NCBI GenBank assembly: GCA_963682055.1
Contig: OY821745.1
Location: 9,493,501-9,557,500, forward strand
Direction: 5' to 3'
Origin: Primula veris
Lineage: Eukaryota; Streptophyta; Magnoliopsida; Ericales; Primulaceae
Length of the DNA stretch: 64,000 nt
In this document: positions 1 through 10,989 of the stretch, one piece after another
Layout of the letters: each line of letters opens with the position of its first letter
Position numbering within the stretch: the stretch's first letter is position 1
Position numbers and translations under genes: made by a program
The notes under the pieces: model-generated
What the model saw: the letters and a program-made list of their open reading frames with translations, nothing else
What the model was told of the DNA's origin: nothing
Databases searched by the model: none

Positions 1-356
1 AAATACAAGTATCCAGAATTAAGAAGAAAGTTTGGTTCGATACTTATTTTACTAAGATCAGGTATAGAAAAAAAGAGAACTTACTCATGTATTACTTGTT
101 TTGGTTACAGTAGGTAATCAAAGGTCCCTATCAAGATAAGGACTTGTTTGGTTGTTTTTAGAAAATAAGTTGTGTTTTGTTAACTTTCTGAAATATCTAA
201 GTCACTTCAACTCAGACTTCTAGCTAATTTGCGTATAAAGAAAACAACTATTAGGCTGATCAACCACATAAAACTGCAAACATACAGGGCATAGTGCTCA
301 AATTGCATATGCGGACACTGGAGACTCAACATCAACAAGAAGATGAACAAACTTAC

Positions 357-3300
357 TTTGTCCAATGTATACATATAATGCTCCCATAAATGAGTACAAA
401 GCCATGCTCCACCCATTGGCCACATAGAAAACTCAGCTTTGCCTGTATCCGGAGACGTTTTGGCCCATATATCTGACGCTTGATGAGCTACCCAACCACT
501 TGCTTCATAGTTTACCTGTAACGTTCTGTCACTTAATCAAAAAACATATATTCATATTTGTATCACGATAATGCATATTCATGTGAATGTTTAATCAAAA
601 AACGTTACATGGGACGTTTTAGTCCCGTTGATTGCTAGAGACGACATGCAATCAAACAAGGGTTCTTGGCACTCTTGAAGATTGCAAGGAAGGGAGAGCC
701 AGTAATTCATCTCAAGGTTAATATTTAAGGTACGAGCACACCTGCAGAGTTATAAAAGAAAAGGCCAAAATCAGTATATACAAATATTTAAAAATTCATA
801 GAAATTTAGTAATATTTTTGACTTGTTTCCCATTTAGTACTTTTTATAGGTATACAATTTAATAAACTGAAACACTTTTGACAGGATACATATCAATACA
901 CTGATTATTGATTGACATATCGTTCAGTAATAAACTGATTTCATGGGCATATTCGTATACTTCAATGAGCTGATTCTACCTAAGCTTCAATAGTAGAAAT
1001 AAGACCGTAATTTAATGGAAATCCATCCCCCACCCCTCCCCCACCACCACCACACACACACACACCCAAAAAAAAACGAGAGAAACAAGTGCTTACATCC
1101 ATGTCGGATCAATTTTCCAGCTCCAAATTCCTTGTAAATTTGTAACCTGAGTTCCAGGTCGTGAACTCGAAATAAGTAAATACCGACCAAATTGAAACAA
1201 AAGCACGATCAACGATGGATCTTCATCCGTTTGAAAAGACTCAACTCTTTCTGCTGACGAAACCTTTGCCACATCACCACTTTTATCAGATCTTTGTGAA
1301 ATTTCTAGCGAAACTCGACAAAATAGCTTTTGATAGTCATCCAAATGCCTCGCATAAAGTTCTTCATATGTAAGATTCTCAATCGATTTCAAATACTTGA
1401 CACATTCCAAATTTGGGTCCCGCTTGGATTCCGAAGGGTAAATAAAAGGCCCATTGAATGACGACGACGCTACCACACGTAAAACCACCCAATTAGAACC
1501 TTCGACCCTCAATTTGTTTTTGTCTACAACTTTAACGAAGCCAATATTGTCACTTGTTTGCAAATCAAGTGTTGCAGAGAACTGGATACCTTTTAGCTTT
1601 CTACTGGGGCAACTCCCTTTCATAACTATTCGATTATTTTCATCCTTTGAAACTTTTGCGTGTGAATCATGGTCTAGTTGGCTATCCAGATACACAGTGA
1701 ATGAGAGAGACCCAGGTTTGCTAGCTGAGACTTTAGTCACGATAACTTGGTCGGGGTACGAGGAAAAATGCTCTCTTCTGTATTCAATGTCACCTACTGA
1801 GTATTTTACTTTTGCGGTGGCGGTATTCAAGTCCAGCTCTTTTGAATACGACTCTTGAATATATGACGAATGGGAATCGTCGAATTCGAGCTTCATGTTT
1901 CCCAGAGGCTGGTAAGCCTTATAAGTAAAAAGAACAGGTCAGGAGGCGGTCACAAAAAGAGAGTATTTAAGTAAGCAGTCATTGTACAGATTAACGACTC
2001 CGCCATGAGCCTTTTTATGAATGACTTCATACAGTCCTTCACGTGTTAATCGAATGTTAGCTATCTTAAGTGCTTTTGTAATCTTAACTTTTATTAAGTA
2101 CAAAAAAACTTAAGTATGCAATCTTGAATGTTTTAGTAACATGTATCTGGTGTTATATTTCAAAATTTGGAGAAAATGGTCGTTTACAACTAAGTAAAAC
2201 TTCAAGAATCGTATACAATGAAAGTGGTTTTTAACGACAAACATTGAGTATTATGTAACGGAAAAAGGATACAAAAGATAAGTTTGCAATGGAGATTAAG
2301 TGAACAAATACATACCTGAGGATGATCATCGAACAACTTGGGCGCTGCATTATCCGTCGCCTCAACATATTTGCCATCATCAACAAGCTTCCTAATCTCG
2401 GCTAAAGCCTTTGGAGCTTCTGGTTTCGTGTAGTCGCGAGGTGTCCCGGTGAAAAGTGTGTCCTCTAACATAACAAGAATCGATTCCAGAAGATATACAA
2501 TAAACCACCAAGCTCATATAAGGGAAAAACAAAGACAATATATGCTCGCTTTTTTCCTTCTAGTGAATACAAGTAAAACATCACACAATATATAAACATC
2601 ATAAATAACAGTAATATGGGGTAGATGGTCAGGTGTAAAAATGTTGATCAGGATCTGCCTATTACTCAGTTGTACCGGTCTGACTGTACTTACTGATCAA
2701 TTAGAAGGGGATGTTCTACTGTTTTTCGTTTACTTAATATAAGTTAACTTTAAAATCTGCTCAAAATTTTAAAGGCTGATATTAAGTCTGGCAAAGCAAA
2801 TTGAAACGCTGTCAAACAATCCATTTATTTTAGGTTCACCCCTTATAGTGAATTACAGTTTACAATTCAAGTTGTTGAGGACGTCACGCATATCAACAAT
2901 GTACAAGCAGAAAGAAAAAGTAAACCAAAAAATTAATCAGGTAAAGGAATAACAAGATTCTAACTCTGGAAAACTCATTTTCTCATTCACATTTGCGTTT
3001 CTATATCCAGGACTTACCGGCTACAATTTTTTAGTATAAAAGCACTATTTGATAACTTAGTTTATAAGCTGCCAAACAACACATTAGTGCTGCTTTGTCT
3101 TTAGTTGTTGAATTTAAGAAAAAGTTCAAAGAACTTAACTTCAAGGTTTCAAATTTTAAAACCAAAAAACCTCAAAGGAATGAAAGATACAATATGAGTT
3201 TTAACTCATTTTCCAAAATAAAAAAAGTGAGCATCAACAGGGGGAACCAAACAAGGCCTAACCATTGAGATTGAGAGTCTCGGACTGGACACAGCCCCAG

Positions 3301-3407
3301 ACCATAGCACCGAGTCTACCATTACCGATTGGAATAGCATCTGTGAAGTGTTGAGCTGGCACCTTAAACTCAACCTTGAGAGGCTTCTCCTCCTTTCTAC
3401 TATCCAT
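357..3407 (-). CDS. FUC95A: alpha-L-fucosidase 2 (GH95), 5' part, runs off left edge
   Basis: Apoplastic GH95 enzymes of this type remove alpha-1,2-linked fucose from xyloglucan side chains during wall remodelling. Five exons can be joined in frame on the minus strand: 3407-3263, 2464-2316, 1917-1097, 741-609 and 515-357, giving 469 codons. The start is the ATG at 3407, followed at once by the family N-terminus (residues 23-40 contain DAIPIGNGRLGAMVWG). Other hallmarks are SFQTDEDPSL and RYLLISSSRPGTQV in exon 3, the NIN pair at about residues 378-380 (asparagines used in GH95 catalysis) and WPMGGAWLCTHLWEHY in exon 5. Full plant members are about 840 aa, so the C-terminal half, probably with the general-acid glutamate, lies beyond position 1; 1-356 is intron. 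No obvious secretion signal is seen at this start. Residue 372 is M where relatives usually have D. Family assignment is firm; the symbol is by similarity. Confidence 0.9.
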
Positions 3408-3457
3408 TCTCTCTCTGTGTGTAATGTGCTGCTTGTACTTATAATTTTGTTAAATGT

Positions 3458-3475
3458 TTATTCTTATATAGCATT
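3458..3475 (-). promoter_or_regulatory. TATA box of the fucosidase gene
   Basis: Read on the minus strand this is CTATATAAGAATAAAC, about 55 bp upstream of the ATG at 3407, so a start of transcription near 3435 and a short leader are expected. The left breakpoint of the large tandem duplication (about 3487) lies directly upstream, so most of the distal promoter of this gene is duplicated sequence. A related string (TATATAGCATTGGTGTT) recurs near 3827. Confidence 0.5.
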
Positions 3476-4972
3476 AGTGTTGGTAATAGAGTTACGCAAT
3501 GTACATTTCAACATATTACGTGAAAATTAGTCACTTTACTAATCAAGGTAACAATCTAGGATGTTTATCATTAATATTCTTAAGGTGATAAGCACAAACA
3601 TGCAAGAAATCTTGAGTGAGTGACAAGAGTGCGGAAAAGCACAAAAATAAGATTTGTTGTGTAGAAGAAAAGTGTACCTTCTCTCACAAGTCACAATGCA
3701 GTTTTGATACTTGCAATGATTCTTACATTCTATCCTCGAGTTCTTTTGAAAGAAAAACATCATTTGCTCTGTGTAATTTACTTCTTGTTCGATTATTTTT
3801 AATGCGCAAACATTGATCTTAATGTATATAGCATTGGTGTTAGAAAAGTAACGAGATAGAGACAGCCGGAGGGGCGCGACCCCTCATTTTCATAAAAAAT
3901 TATGAAAAACTAATTTTTTAAATGTACTTGATCAAAATCTTGAAAAATTAGCGTTCGGTTCCCCCATTTTACGGAAAAACACTCATATATGATATGAAAA
4001 AAAATCTTATATATAGAATATCGGTTCTTCCTATTTACTATTCCTGATCCCGTCGGTGTTGATCATATTATTACACAATGTACATTTTAAAGTTTAACAT
4101 AAAAAGCATCAACTCTACAAATGAGGAAAAATCTAGGAGATGTAGGCATTAAATTTTCTTAAGGTGATTACACAAACATGTAAGAAATTGTGAGTGAGTG
4201 ACAAGAGTGCGAACAAGTACAAAAATATAACGTAAATGGTTTCCTCATACATATATTTCACGCAAAGAGTGTCATTCTTTCTGAACTCTCACCAATGAAG
4301 TTTTTTTATGAAGTATATTTCCAATTTTTACATTTTCTCTTTGTGAAATGAAAATTACAGTTGCTCGAAAAAGAAAATAATATTTCTCTCAATTTTGTTG
4401 AACTAGCTATCAACAAAAATGGGTCCCCCAAACCTACGGCTTCACGCAAAAGTCAGGGTTTCTTAAGAAAGGTTCTCATACTTGTTTCTATTTGCCAAAA
4501 AAATGATAATTTTGCTATTAATTTACTTTTACCTAAGATTGATTCTTGTTACGTTCAGTGACTTCCCAGTTAATGAATTCCAAGCTGTGTTGTCCTTCAT
4601 TTCGTTTCTTGTTATTTTTCTTTTCTGTTTTGTATCTTTACTAGCGCTAGCGAACAATTTCCGTAACCATGTAGCCATTTTATTTATAATAAAAAGGCAT
4701 TTAGTGAGTTTTGCACCACTTTGATATAATTTTTTTTTTTTAAAGAAAAGGATGAGGCGTGAAAACACCAATGACGATGCTCTGATGAACAATAAAATCA
4801 ACTTAGACAAAAGAGAGCATCGTTTCTCCGATTTGCCGTGGGTCTCCAAAAACCTGAATACCGCCCTGGACTATCTGATGAGTTGTCTTCAGAAGTCTAA
4901 TACTCCACATAAGTTTACATAGGCAGGAAGTGCGTACCTATAAACTTTTACGGAGAATTAGTAGAGAATATA

Positions 4973-5238
4973 TGACTGGTTCACAACCCGTTTGCATAAA
5001 AATGTATCAAATGGATAAAAAATAAAAAAAAATTGATTAATATTTAAGTTTAGCATAGGCCCCCCTAGGGTTCTATATCTTTATTTGGTTTTTAGTGTGT
5101 TATATAATTTGTTTTTAAGTTATCAAATTCTAATTTGTTGAAAATAGAAAAAAAAAATTATTTATTGAAAAATAGTATCTAACCATCAATTTTCTAATCT
5201 GACGGTGGTTAAGATGACTGTACCCTAAACAGTCAAAT
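4973..5238. mobile_element. AT-rich MITE-like repeat, family A copy 1
   Basis: About 266 bp beginning TGACTGGTTCAC and ending with the inverted form AAACAGTCA. The sequence is absent from the matching place in unit 2 (near 9200), and a related copy lies at 37686-37953, so it is a dispersed repeat. No coding capacity is seen. The superfamily is not clear, because the target duplication cannot be read reliably. Confidence 0.45.
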
Positions 5239-5836
5239 AACGTGACTGTTCCAAAAAAAAAAACCGCTCTTTTATGAGTTTATCAATAAGATAATTATTA
5301 ATACTTTACTAATGTGACGTAGAAGGAATGTTGTCATTTCCTGATTTGTTGATATCACATTATATATATTCTATTTGGATCTTCCAATAAAAGATTTCCA
5401 TTCGCAAGTAATACATAATCCAAAGAAATGGCGTACAAGTTTAGAACTAACTGTGTATAATTTTTTAAGTGCAAACAATATTAGCTAGTTTTATTATAGC
5501 CGAACTCAGACAAAAATACTAGTATTGGAGACATACGAAATAGGGCGCGGCGCGTATATAATAAATTAGAACTTATCAGAGAGTGCTAACTATACGAAAA
5601 ACTTAACGGAGAATACTCTAGCTCCCTGGCGGGAAAGAAAGAGACGAACAACAATGGAGCTAATAATAAACGTGACAATGTTGTGGAATTTTTATTTTCA
5701 GTTAGACATTATCCGTCAAGAAATATCTATACCTTTCAAAACAAAACATATAGTAATACGTTAAGGATCTATAATTAATCACATTTGTTTAAATATTAAT
5801 TATTGTCATCGAATGATGTTCCATAGACTAGTAATT

Positions 5837-5910
5837 GGGTTGGTCCAAATAGTTAAGATTCTAACGCACCGGACTCACCACAAGGGTTCAAATGTTGACA
5901 CCCCATGACC
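5837..5910 (+). repeat. tRNA-like (SINE head?) segment, unit 1
   Basis: TTGGTCCAAATAGTTAAG resembles a pol III A box and AAGGGTTCAAATG, about 45 bp downstream, resembles a B box. This is the spacing of a tRNA-derived SINE head. There is no poly(A) or target duplication that I can delimit, and the copy at 9660-9733 comes from the segmental duplication. It is a weak call. Confidence 0.3.
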
Positions 5911-6509
5911 ACTCTCAAAGAAAGTGTTATTGATTATATATATTGACTGCAAAATCTGCCCATCCAGCAGGAACGAAAGTCGGCCTTAGTGATATGACGG
6001 TGTCAAGTCGGCCTCAATGTCATCTCTTCGTCACCTGAGGTTGTAGCATGTTCCGAGGGTTGCGTGTTGTTCACTTTTGAGCATGTTTCCAATTTTGTAA
6101 AGAAAATGAACCTTAAAAAGGCACATATCAAATCCTCCAATTAGTTTGGTTACCTTTTTGATATTCCATGCTTTACTTACAAAAAGAAATATAGGCTAAA
6201 GTAGCCCCCTTGAATACTGTTACATGGTCTAAATTCACTGTTAGACAAAATGTATTGGACCTTATGCGACCCCTCAATAACTTGGCAGAGTATAAAAGAA
6301 GTGTAGCGAAACCTAATCAATTTTTCTCATGAAGTTGCTACCGTAAATGTTGCTATAGAACAATTCTAATTGACCTTCATTCTTTTGCCAAGATTAATGC
6401 ACCACACGTTGCTTCTTCATATGGTAGTGACACATCTAGAACCTAACAAACATCACTTTCTCCTAAGTCAAAATATTCCCCTCTTTACAACCGTTACCCT
6501 AATTTTGAG

Positions 6510-6948
6510 AGCAAAATACCATAATTTAGTATATATTTAGAAATTTATTTACAAAAATCCGATTATTTTAAACTTAATGACTATTTTACAAAAAAATACA
6601 TATTTTGTTAACTTATTTACAAATAGCTACATATATCATTAAAAAATCGAAAACAATATTTAAAAATTACAAACCAAAATTTTAGAAATACATTTTTTAT
6701 AATAAAAAAAAACATGTGTAATCTTTTATAATCATGTCTAATCATGTATAACTAATCATGTCTGGTCATATCTAATCATTATTGATACTATGTACAGTTT
6801 TTTTCAATTTTTCAATTTTTTAATTTTTTATTTGATTTTTTTTATATTTTGTTATTTTTTATGACATATGCACCTAATTATAAAGTAGTACATATATGTT
6901 AATTTTTTGTAATTAAGTTGATTGATAGTATCTATGTATAAGTCTACC
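6510..6948. mobile_element. 439-bp insertion with 9-bp target duplication in the duplicated promoter
   Basis: The 9-mer AATTTTGAG occurs at 6501-6509 and again at 6949-6957. The other copy of this promoter (near 10593) has a single site, CTAGTTTTGAGCAACTATAA. The insert is very AT-rich with degenerate TAATCATGTC repeats and has no obvious terminal inverted repeats. A 9-bp duplication suggests a Mutator-type insertion. Confidence 0.55.
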
Positions 6949-6961
6949 AATTTTGAGCAAC

Positions 6962-6968
6962 TATAAAT
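6962..6968 (+). promoter_or_regulatory. TATA box of the orphan duplicated peptide-gene promoter
   Basis: TATAAAT sits in the same context as the box at 10617-10623. The copy breaks off about 45 bp further on, so it has no peptide reading frame behind it and instead faces the start of duplication unit 2. Confidence 0.55.
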
Positions 6969-7702
6969 GCAAACAAAATCATAGCCTATAGGAATAGTAT
7001 AAACATCGTATAGATTAGAGTTGGTCATATTGCTACACAATGTACATTTTAACATATTACATGAAAATTAGTCACTTTGCTAATCAAGGTAACAATCTAG
7101 GATGTTTATCATTAATATTAGTAAGGTGATAATTAAGCACAAACATGCAATAAATCTTGAGTGAGTGACAAGAGTGCGGAAAAGCACAAAAATAAGATTT
7201 GTTGTGCAGAAGAAAAGTGCACCTTCCCTCACAAGTCACAATGCAGTTTTGATTCTTCCAGTAATTCTTACATTCTATCCTTGAGTTCTTGTGAAAGAAA
7301 AACATCATTTGCTGTGTAATTTACTTCTTTGTTCGCTTATTATTGATGCGCAAACGTTGATCTTAATGTAGCATTGTGTCAGCCTGTCTGTGAAAATAAT
7401 TAGATGGATACAGTCGGGTTTGCGGCCCCCGTTTTTATAAAAATTGATATTTTTATGTATTTAATAAAAATCTTGCAAAATTAGTGTTTTCATTTTACGA
7501 GAAAAAAATACTCAGATAGAATATGAGAAAATATTATATAAAATACGGGATCCTCTCATTTACTATTTCTGGTCCTGTCAGTCCGTCACTGAATTTGGTG
7601 TTGATCATATTGTTTGGCAGTGTACATTTTAACATTTTTGCGTAAAAGCATCAACTCTATTAACGAGGAAAAATTTTAGGATGTAGACATTAAATTTTAT
7701 TA

Positions 7703-8097
7703 GAACTGCATGGGTCTTCTCAAATCATATAATTCTCTTATATTTAGATATATTTTCTCAAAAATTATTTTGCATCAATTAACTTATGTGTTTTCCTATT
7801 TTCTTTATTAAGGTGGTGGTTCTCTCATATAAAAGGTAATGTTTTGTTTACTTATAAATTTATAATAAGTATTAAAATAAACACACTCTCTCATACTTTA
7901 TGTTATTTTCAAATATGTGTAAGTGTAAAGTGATAATAAAAAAATTGATAAAAAAATAAATCAATAATAAAAAAATATGAGCCAAGTGATAGGAAACTGA
8001 TATATTAAACTATGGTAAAATGAGTTGTTAAATCAAATAAATTATATATTTCACCTCAAATTAAAGAAGAATGATGAATAAACTAATGTGAATGCTC
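7703..8097. mobile_element. Tourist-like MITE in duplication unit 2
   Basis: A 395-bp AT-rich insert flanked by TTA (7700-7702 and 8098-8100), absent at the matching place in unit 1 (about 4157). The ends GAACTGCATGGG and, inverted, GAGCATTCACATTAG are only weakly alike. A TTA duplication is typical of PIF/Harbinger-derived MITEs. No coding sequence is seen. Confidence 0.45.
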
Positions 8098-8210
8098 TTA
8101 TTACACAAACATGTAAGAAAATTTGAGTGAGTGATAAGAGTGCGAAAAAGTACAAAAATAAAATTTGTTGTCTATGACTTGCTTTGTAACGGAAATGGGT
8201 CTCACACATA

Positions 8211-8446
8211 ATTATTTCGTCCCATTTTATAAGTCATATACGAAATCACGTGTAAATTTAAACGGCTTTAAACATATAACTAAATTGTCGAAACAAATTT
8301 TTTAAAATTTTTTCTATATAGTTCAAATGTTAAACTATATGATAGAATTTAAAAAAAAATTGTTTCGACAACTTAGATAGGAGTTATTTGCCCATCAAAA
8401 TTGCATATGGTTTCGTATAGTACTTATAATGTCGGACGGGGGAGTA
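8211..8446. mobile_element. Stowaway-like MITE in duplication unit 2
   Basis: The insert is about 234 bp with TA duplications (8209-8210 and 8445-8446); unit 1 has the empty site CATACATATATTTCAC near 4250. The right end, inverted, reads CTCCCCCGTCCGACATTATA and the left end TTTCGTCCCATTTTATAAGT. This is the familiar CTCCCTCCGTCC-type terminus of Stowaway (Tc1/mariner) MITEs. A large internal palindrome centred near 8310 would fold the element into a hairpin. Confidence 0.65.
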
Positions 8447-9659
8447 TATTTCACCCAAGATTACTGTCATTTTTTCTCAACTTTCACTAGCTAATGACGT
8501 TTTGTTATAAAGTATATTTCCAATTTTTACATTCTCTCCTTGTGAAATAAAAAATTACAGTTGCTCAAAATATTAAAAGAAAATTGTTTTAACTCCTACT
8601 CCGTATATTTCTCTCAATGTTGTTGCATATCAACAAAAAGTCAGGGTTTCTTAAGAAAGGTTCTCATATTTTTTTTCCTTTTGCCAAAAAATTTATAATT
8701 TTGTTATTAATTTACTTTTACATAAGATTGATTCTTGTTAGGATCAGCGACTCCCCCAATAATGAGTTCCAAACTGTGTTGTTCTTCATTTGGTTTCTTG
8801 TTATATTTATTTTCTGTTTTTGTATCATTACTACTTACTAGCGAACAATTGATGTAACCAGGTAGTCATTTTTGCACCACTTTAATGTAATTTTATTTCC
8901 AAAAAAAAGCCGACGAGATGCGTGACAACTGACAACACCAATGAACGACGATGCTTTGATGAACAATAAAATCAACTTAGCCAAAAGAGAGCCTCGTTTC
9001 TCCGATTTGCCGTGGGTCTCCAAAATCCTGATAGACCGCACTGGACTACTGGATGAGGTTGTCTTCATTTTCTACTTGGAAAGTTAGAGAAATACTAACA
9101 AGGTTCTTTTAACATAATGCATCTACAAAGATATTAGTACTTGCAAACTCTAAAGAGGTCTGCACATAATTTAATATTCGCAGGAAGCGCGTACTTATAA
9201 ATTTTAATCAATAAGATAATGTGGCGTAGAAGAAATGTTATCATTTCCTAACTTATTAATATCACATCATATATATATATATATTCTATTGGATCTTCCA
9301 ATAAAAGATTTCCATTTGCAAGTAATACATAATCCAAAGAAATGGCGTACAAGTTTAGAACTAACCATACTTTTCTAGCCCAAGCGATACTAATTTCACC
9401 ATAACCAAACTCTCAGACAAAATGCTAGTACGACATTTTGGAGATATTCGAAATAGGGAGTGCTAAGTATATAACAAACAACAATGGAACTGATAATAAG
9501 CAAGTGACAATCTTGTGGAATTTTTATTTTCAATTAGACGTTATCCGTCAAGGATTTATACCTTTCAACCTTTCAAAACATATAATACGTCAAGGATCTA
9601 TAATTAATCACATTTGTTTAAATATTAGTCATCAAATGATGTTCCATAGACTAATAATT

Positions 9660-9733
9660 GGGTTGGTCCAAAGAGTTAAGAATCTAACGTACCCGACTCG
9701 CCACAAGGGTTCAAACGTTGACACCCATGATCA
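9660..9733 (+). repeat. tRNA-like (SINE head?) segment, unit 2
   Basis: Duplicate of 5837-5910, with A-box-like TTGGTCCAAAGAGTTAAG and B-box-like AGGGTTCAAACG at the same spacing. It gives no independent evidence that the segment moved as a SINE. Confidence 0.3.
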
Positions 9734-9761
9734 CTTTCAAAGAAAGTGTTATTGATTATAT

Positions 9762-10167
9762 GAGTTTAATAACGTTTAATGTAATTAACTTTGCTACAAT
9801 TCTTATTTAGTGTGTTGAACTCTAAGTTTTACTATTTAATGTAATTAATTTTGCTCCAATTCTGATTTAGTGTAGTGATCTCTAACTTTTTCTAATTAAC
9901 GTATTTGACTTTTTTTTACTTCTCAATTTAATACAATTTCGTTTCAATTTAAAGGTATTATACCTATAACAAAGATTAGAAAAATTTATATTTCACATTA
10001 TATCGGAATTGGAGCAAATTTAATTACATTAGTTAAGAAAGTTTGGAGATCAGCACACCAAATCCGATTTGAAGCAAAGTTAATTACATTAATTAGAAAA
10101 GTTTAGAGTTCAGCACACTAAACCGGAATTGGGAACAAAGTTAATTACATTAAAGCTTATTAAACTC
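9762..10167. mobile_element. 406-bp Mutator-type MITE with long inverted repeats
   Basis: It starts GAGTTTAATAACG and ends with an inverted TTATTAAACTC. Each arm holds two to three copies of an about 60-bp module containing TAATGTAATTAA. The direct repeat TTGATTATAT flanks it (9752-9761 and 10168-10177), and unit 1 shows the unoccupied site GTTATTGATTATATATATTG near 5929. Long TIRs with a 9-10 bp duplication point to a Mutator-type non-autonomous element. Confidence 0.7.
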
Positions 10168-10616
10168 TTGATTATATATATCGACTGCAAAATCCACCCG
10201 TCGAGCAGGGACGAAAGTCGGCCTCAATGTCAGCTCTTCGCCACATGAGATTATAGTATGTTCCGAGAGTTACGTTGTTCGCTTTTGAGCATGTTTCCAA
10301 TTTTGTAAGAAAAAGGCACATATCAAATCCTCCAATTAGTCTGGTTACCTTTTGATATTCCATGCTTGACTTACAAAAGAAGTGTATTAAAACCTAATTA
10401 ATTTTTCTCATGAAGTTGCTATCGTAAGTGTAGCTATATAGAAGTATAGAACAAATCTAACTGACCTCCATTTTTTTGCCAAGATTAATGCACCACGTTG
10501 CTTCGTCATATGGTAGTGGGACATCTAGAACCTAACAAACATCACTTTCCTCAATAAGTCAAAATATATTCCCCTCTTTCCAACAATTACCCTAGTTTTG
10601 AGCAACTATAAATGCA

Positions 10617-10623
10617 AACAAAA
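10617..10623 (+). promoter_or_regulatory. TATA box of the secreted-peptide gene
   Basis: TATAAAT is preceded by TTTGAGCAAC, 79 bp before the ATG at 10696. That predicts a leader of about 45-50 nt. The region is shared with the orphan copy at 6962. Confidence 0.55.
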
Positions 10624-10695
10624 TCATAGCCTATAGGAATAATATAAACATCATATCTTTACATTCCTCAATACTTACCAAAAATAGTTCATTAC

Positions 10696-10989
10696 ATGTT
10701 TCTTGAAGTTGTGCATATTATAAGCATGTGTACAAGTAAAGAATTTCAACATTTCATCACTTATCTTCTGATATCTCTCATCTTGGTGTCTTTACTTATA
10801 CCCACCATGGCAGCACATCGGCTGGATCGATTTTTGCACGAAAAGCCCTATCCAAATGGCTTTAAAATTTCAGGGCCGAGCACCGATATTATTAGACACA
10901 AAGATATAGAACACATAGGAGGGGTGGCGAAATCGGGTCCTAGTCCTGGAGAAGGACATCATAGTATTCACACTGGTTATCAACCTTAA
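10696..10989 (+). CDS. secreted signalling-peptide precursor, PIP/PIPL (CEP-related) type
   Basis: A 97-aa precursor in one exon. The hydrophobic core at residues 20-37 (FITYLLISLILVSLLIP) followed by TMAA looks like a signal peptide cleaved near residue 40. Initiation at M11 would give a more typical 87-aa precursor. The C-terminus carries SGPSPGEGHH (residues 80-89), the SGPS..G.GH core of PAMP-induced peptides (PIP/PIPL), which share the SPG.GH end with CEPs. Precursors of this family are cleaved and hydroxylated to short peptides perceived by leucine-rich-repeat receptor kinases in immunity and growth. A second, weaker SGPS (residues 59-62) lies in the variable region. The gene sits at the end of duplication unit 2, with a TATA box at 10617. 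Which subfamily it belongs to is uncertain. Confidence 0.75.
   Translation: MFLEVVHIISMCTSKEFQHFITYLLISLILVSLLIPTMAAHRLDRFLHEKPYPNGFKISGPSTDIIRHKDIEHIGGVAKSGPSPGEGHHSIHTGYQP

Larger units (their letters stand above)
3487..7015. repeat. tandem segmental duplication, unit 1
   Basis: This block aligns by eye with 7016-10660. Shared anchors in the same order include CACTTT[A/G]CTAATCAAGGTA (3534 and 7074), the GTGAGTGACAAGAGTGCG strings, the ATTTGCCGTGGGTCTCCAAA block (4833 and 9005), AATCCAAAGAAATGGCGTAC (5418 and 9331) and GCAACTATAAATGCAAAC (6957 and 10612). Unit 1 ends inside what would be the 5' leader of the peptide gene at 10696, so it carries only the promoter of that gene. Within each unit there is a second, older internal repetition (compare 3580-3660 with 4160-4230). 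No intact gene is seen. Short frames kept in both units (minus strand 3539-3763 and 7084-7308; 4529-4849 and 8838-9068) are similar simply because the DNA is duplicated. Confidence 0.8.
7016..10660. repeat. tandem segmental duplication, unit 2
   Basis: Second copy of 3487-7015, joined head to tail. It continues through the TATA box into the peptide gene at 10696. It differs from unit 1 by several clean insertions: a Tourist-like element at 7703-8097, a Stowaway-like element at 8211-8446 and a Mutator-type MITE at 9762-10167. Unit 1 instead carries insertions at about 4973-5238 and 6510-6948. The empty sites in the partner copy let the insertion boundaries be read directly. Confidence 0.8.

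Noticed and set aside
3539..3763. Frame conserved with 7084-7308
   Set aside because: The similarity is fully explained by the segmental duplication; no domain and AT-rich composition.
10172..10363. 63-aa minus-strand frame partly shared with unit 1
   Set aside because: The matching unit 1 segment (5945-6175) has an insertion and stops, so no coding constraint is visible.
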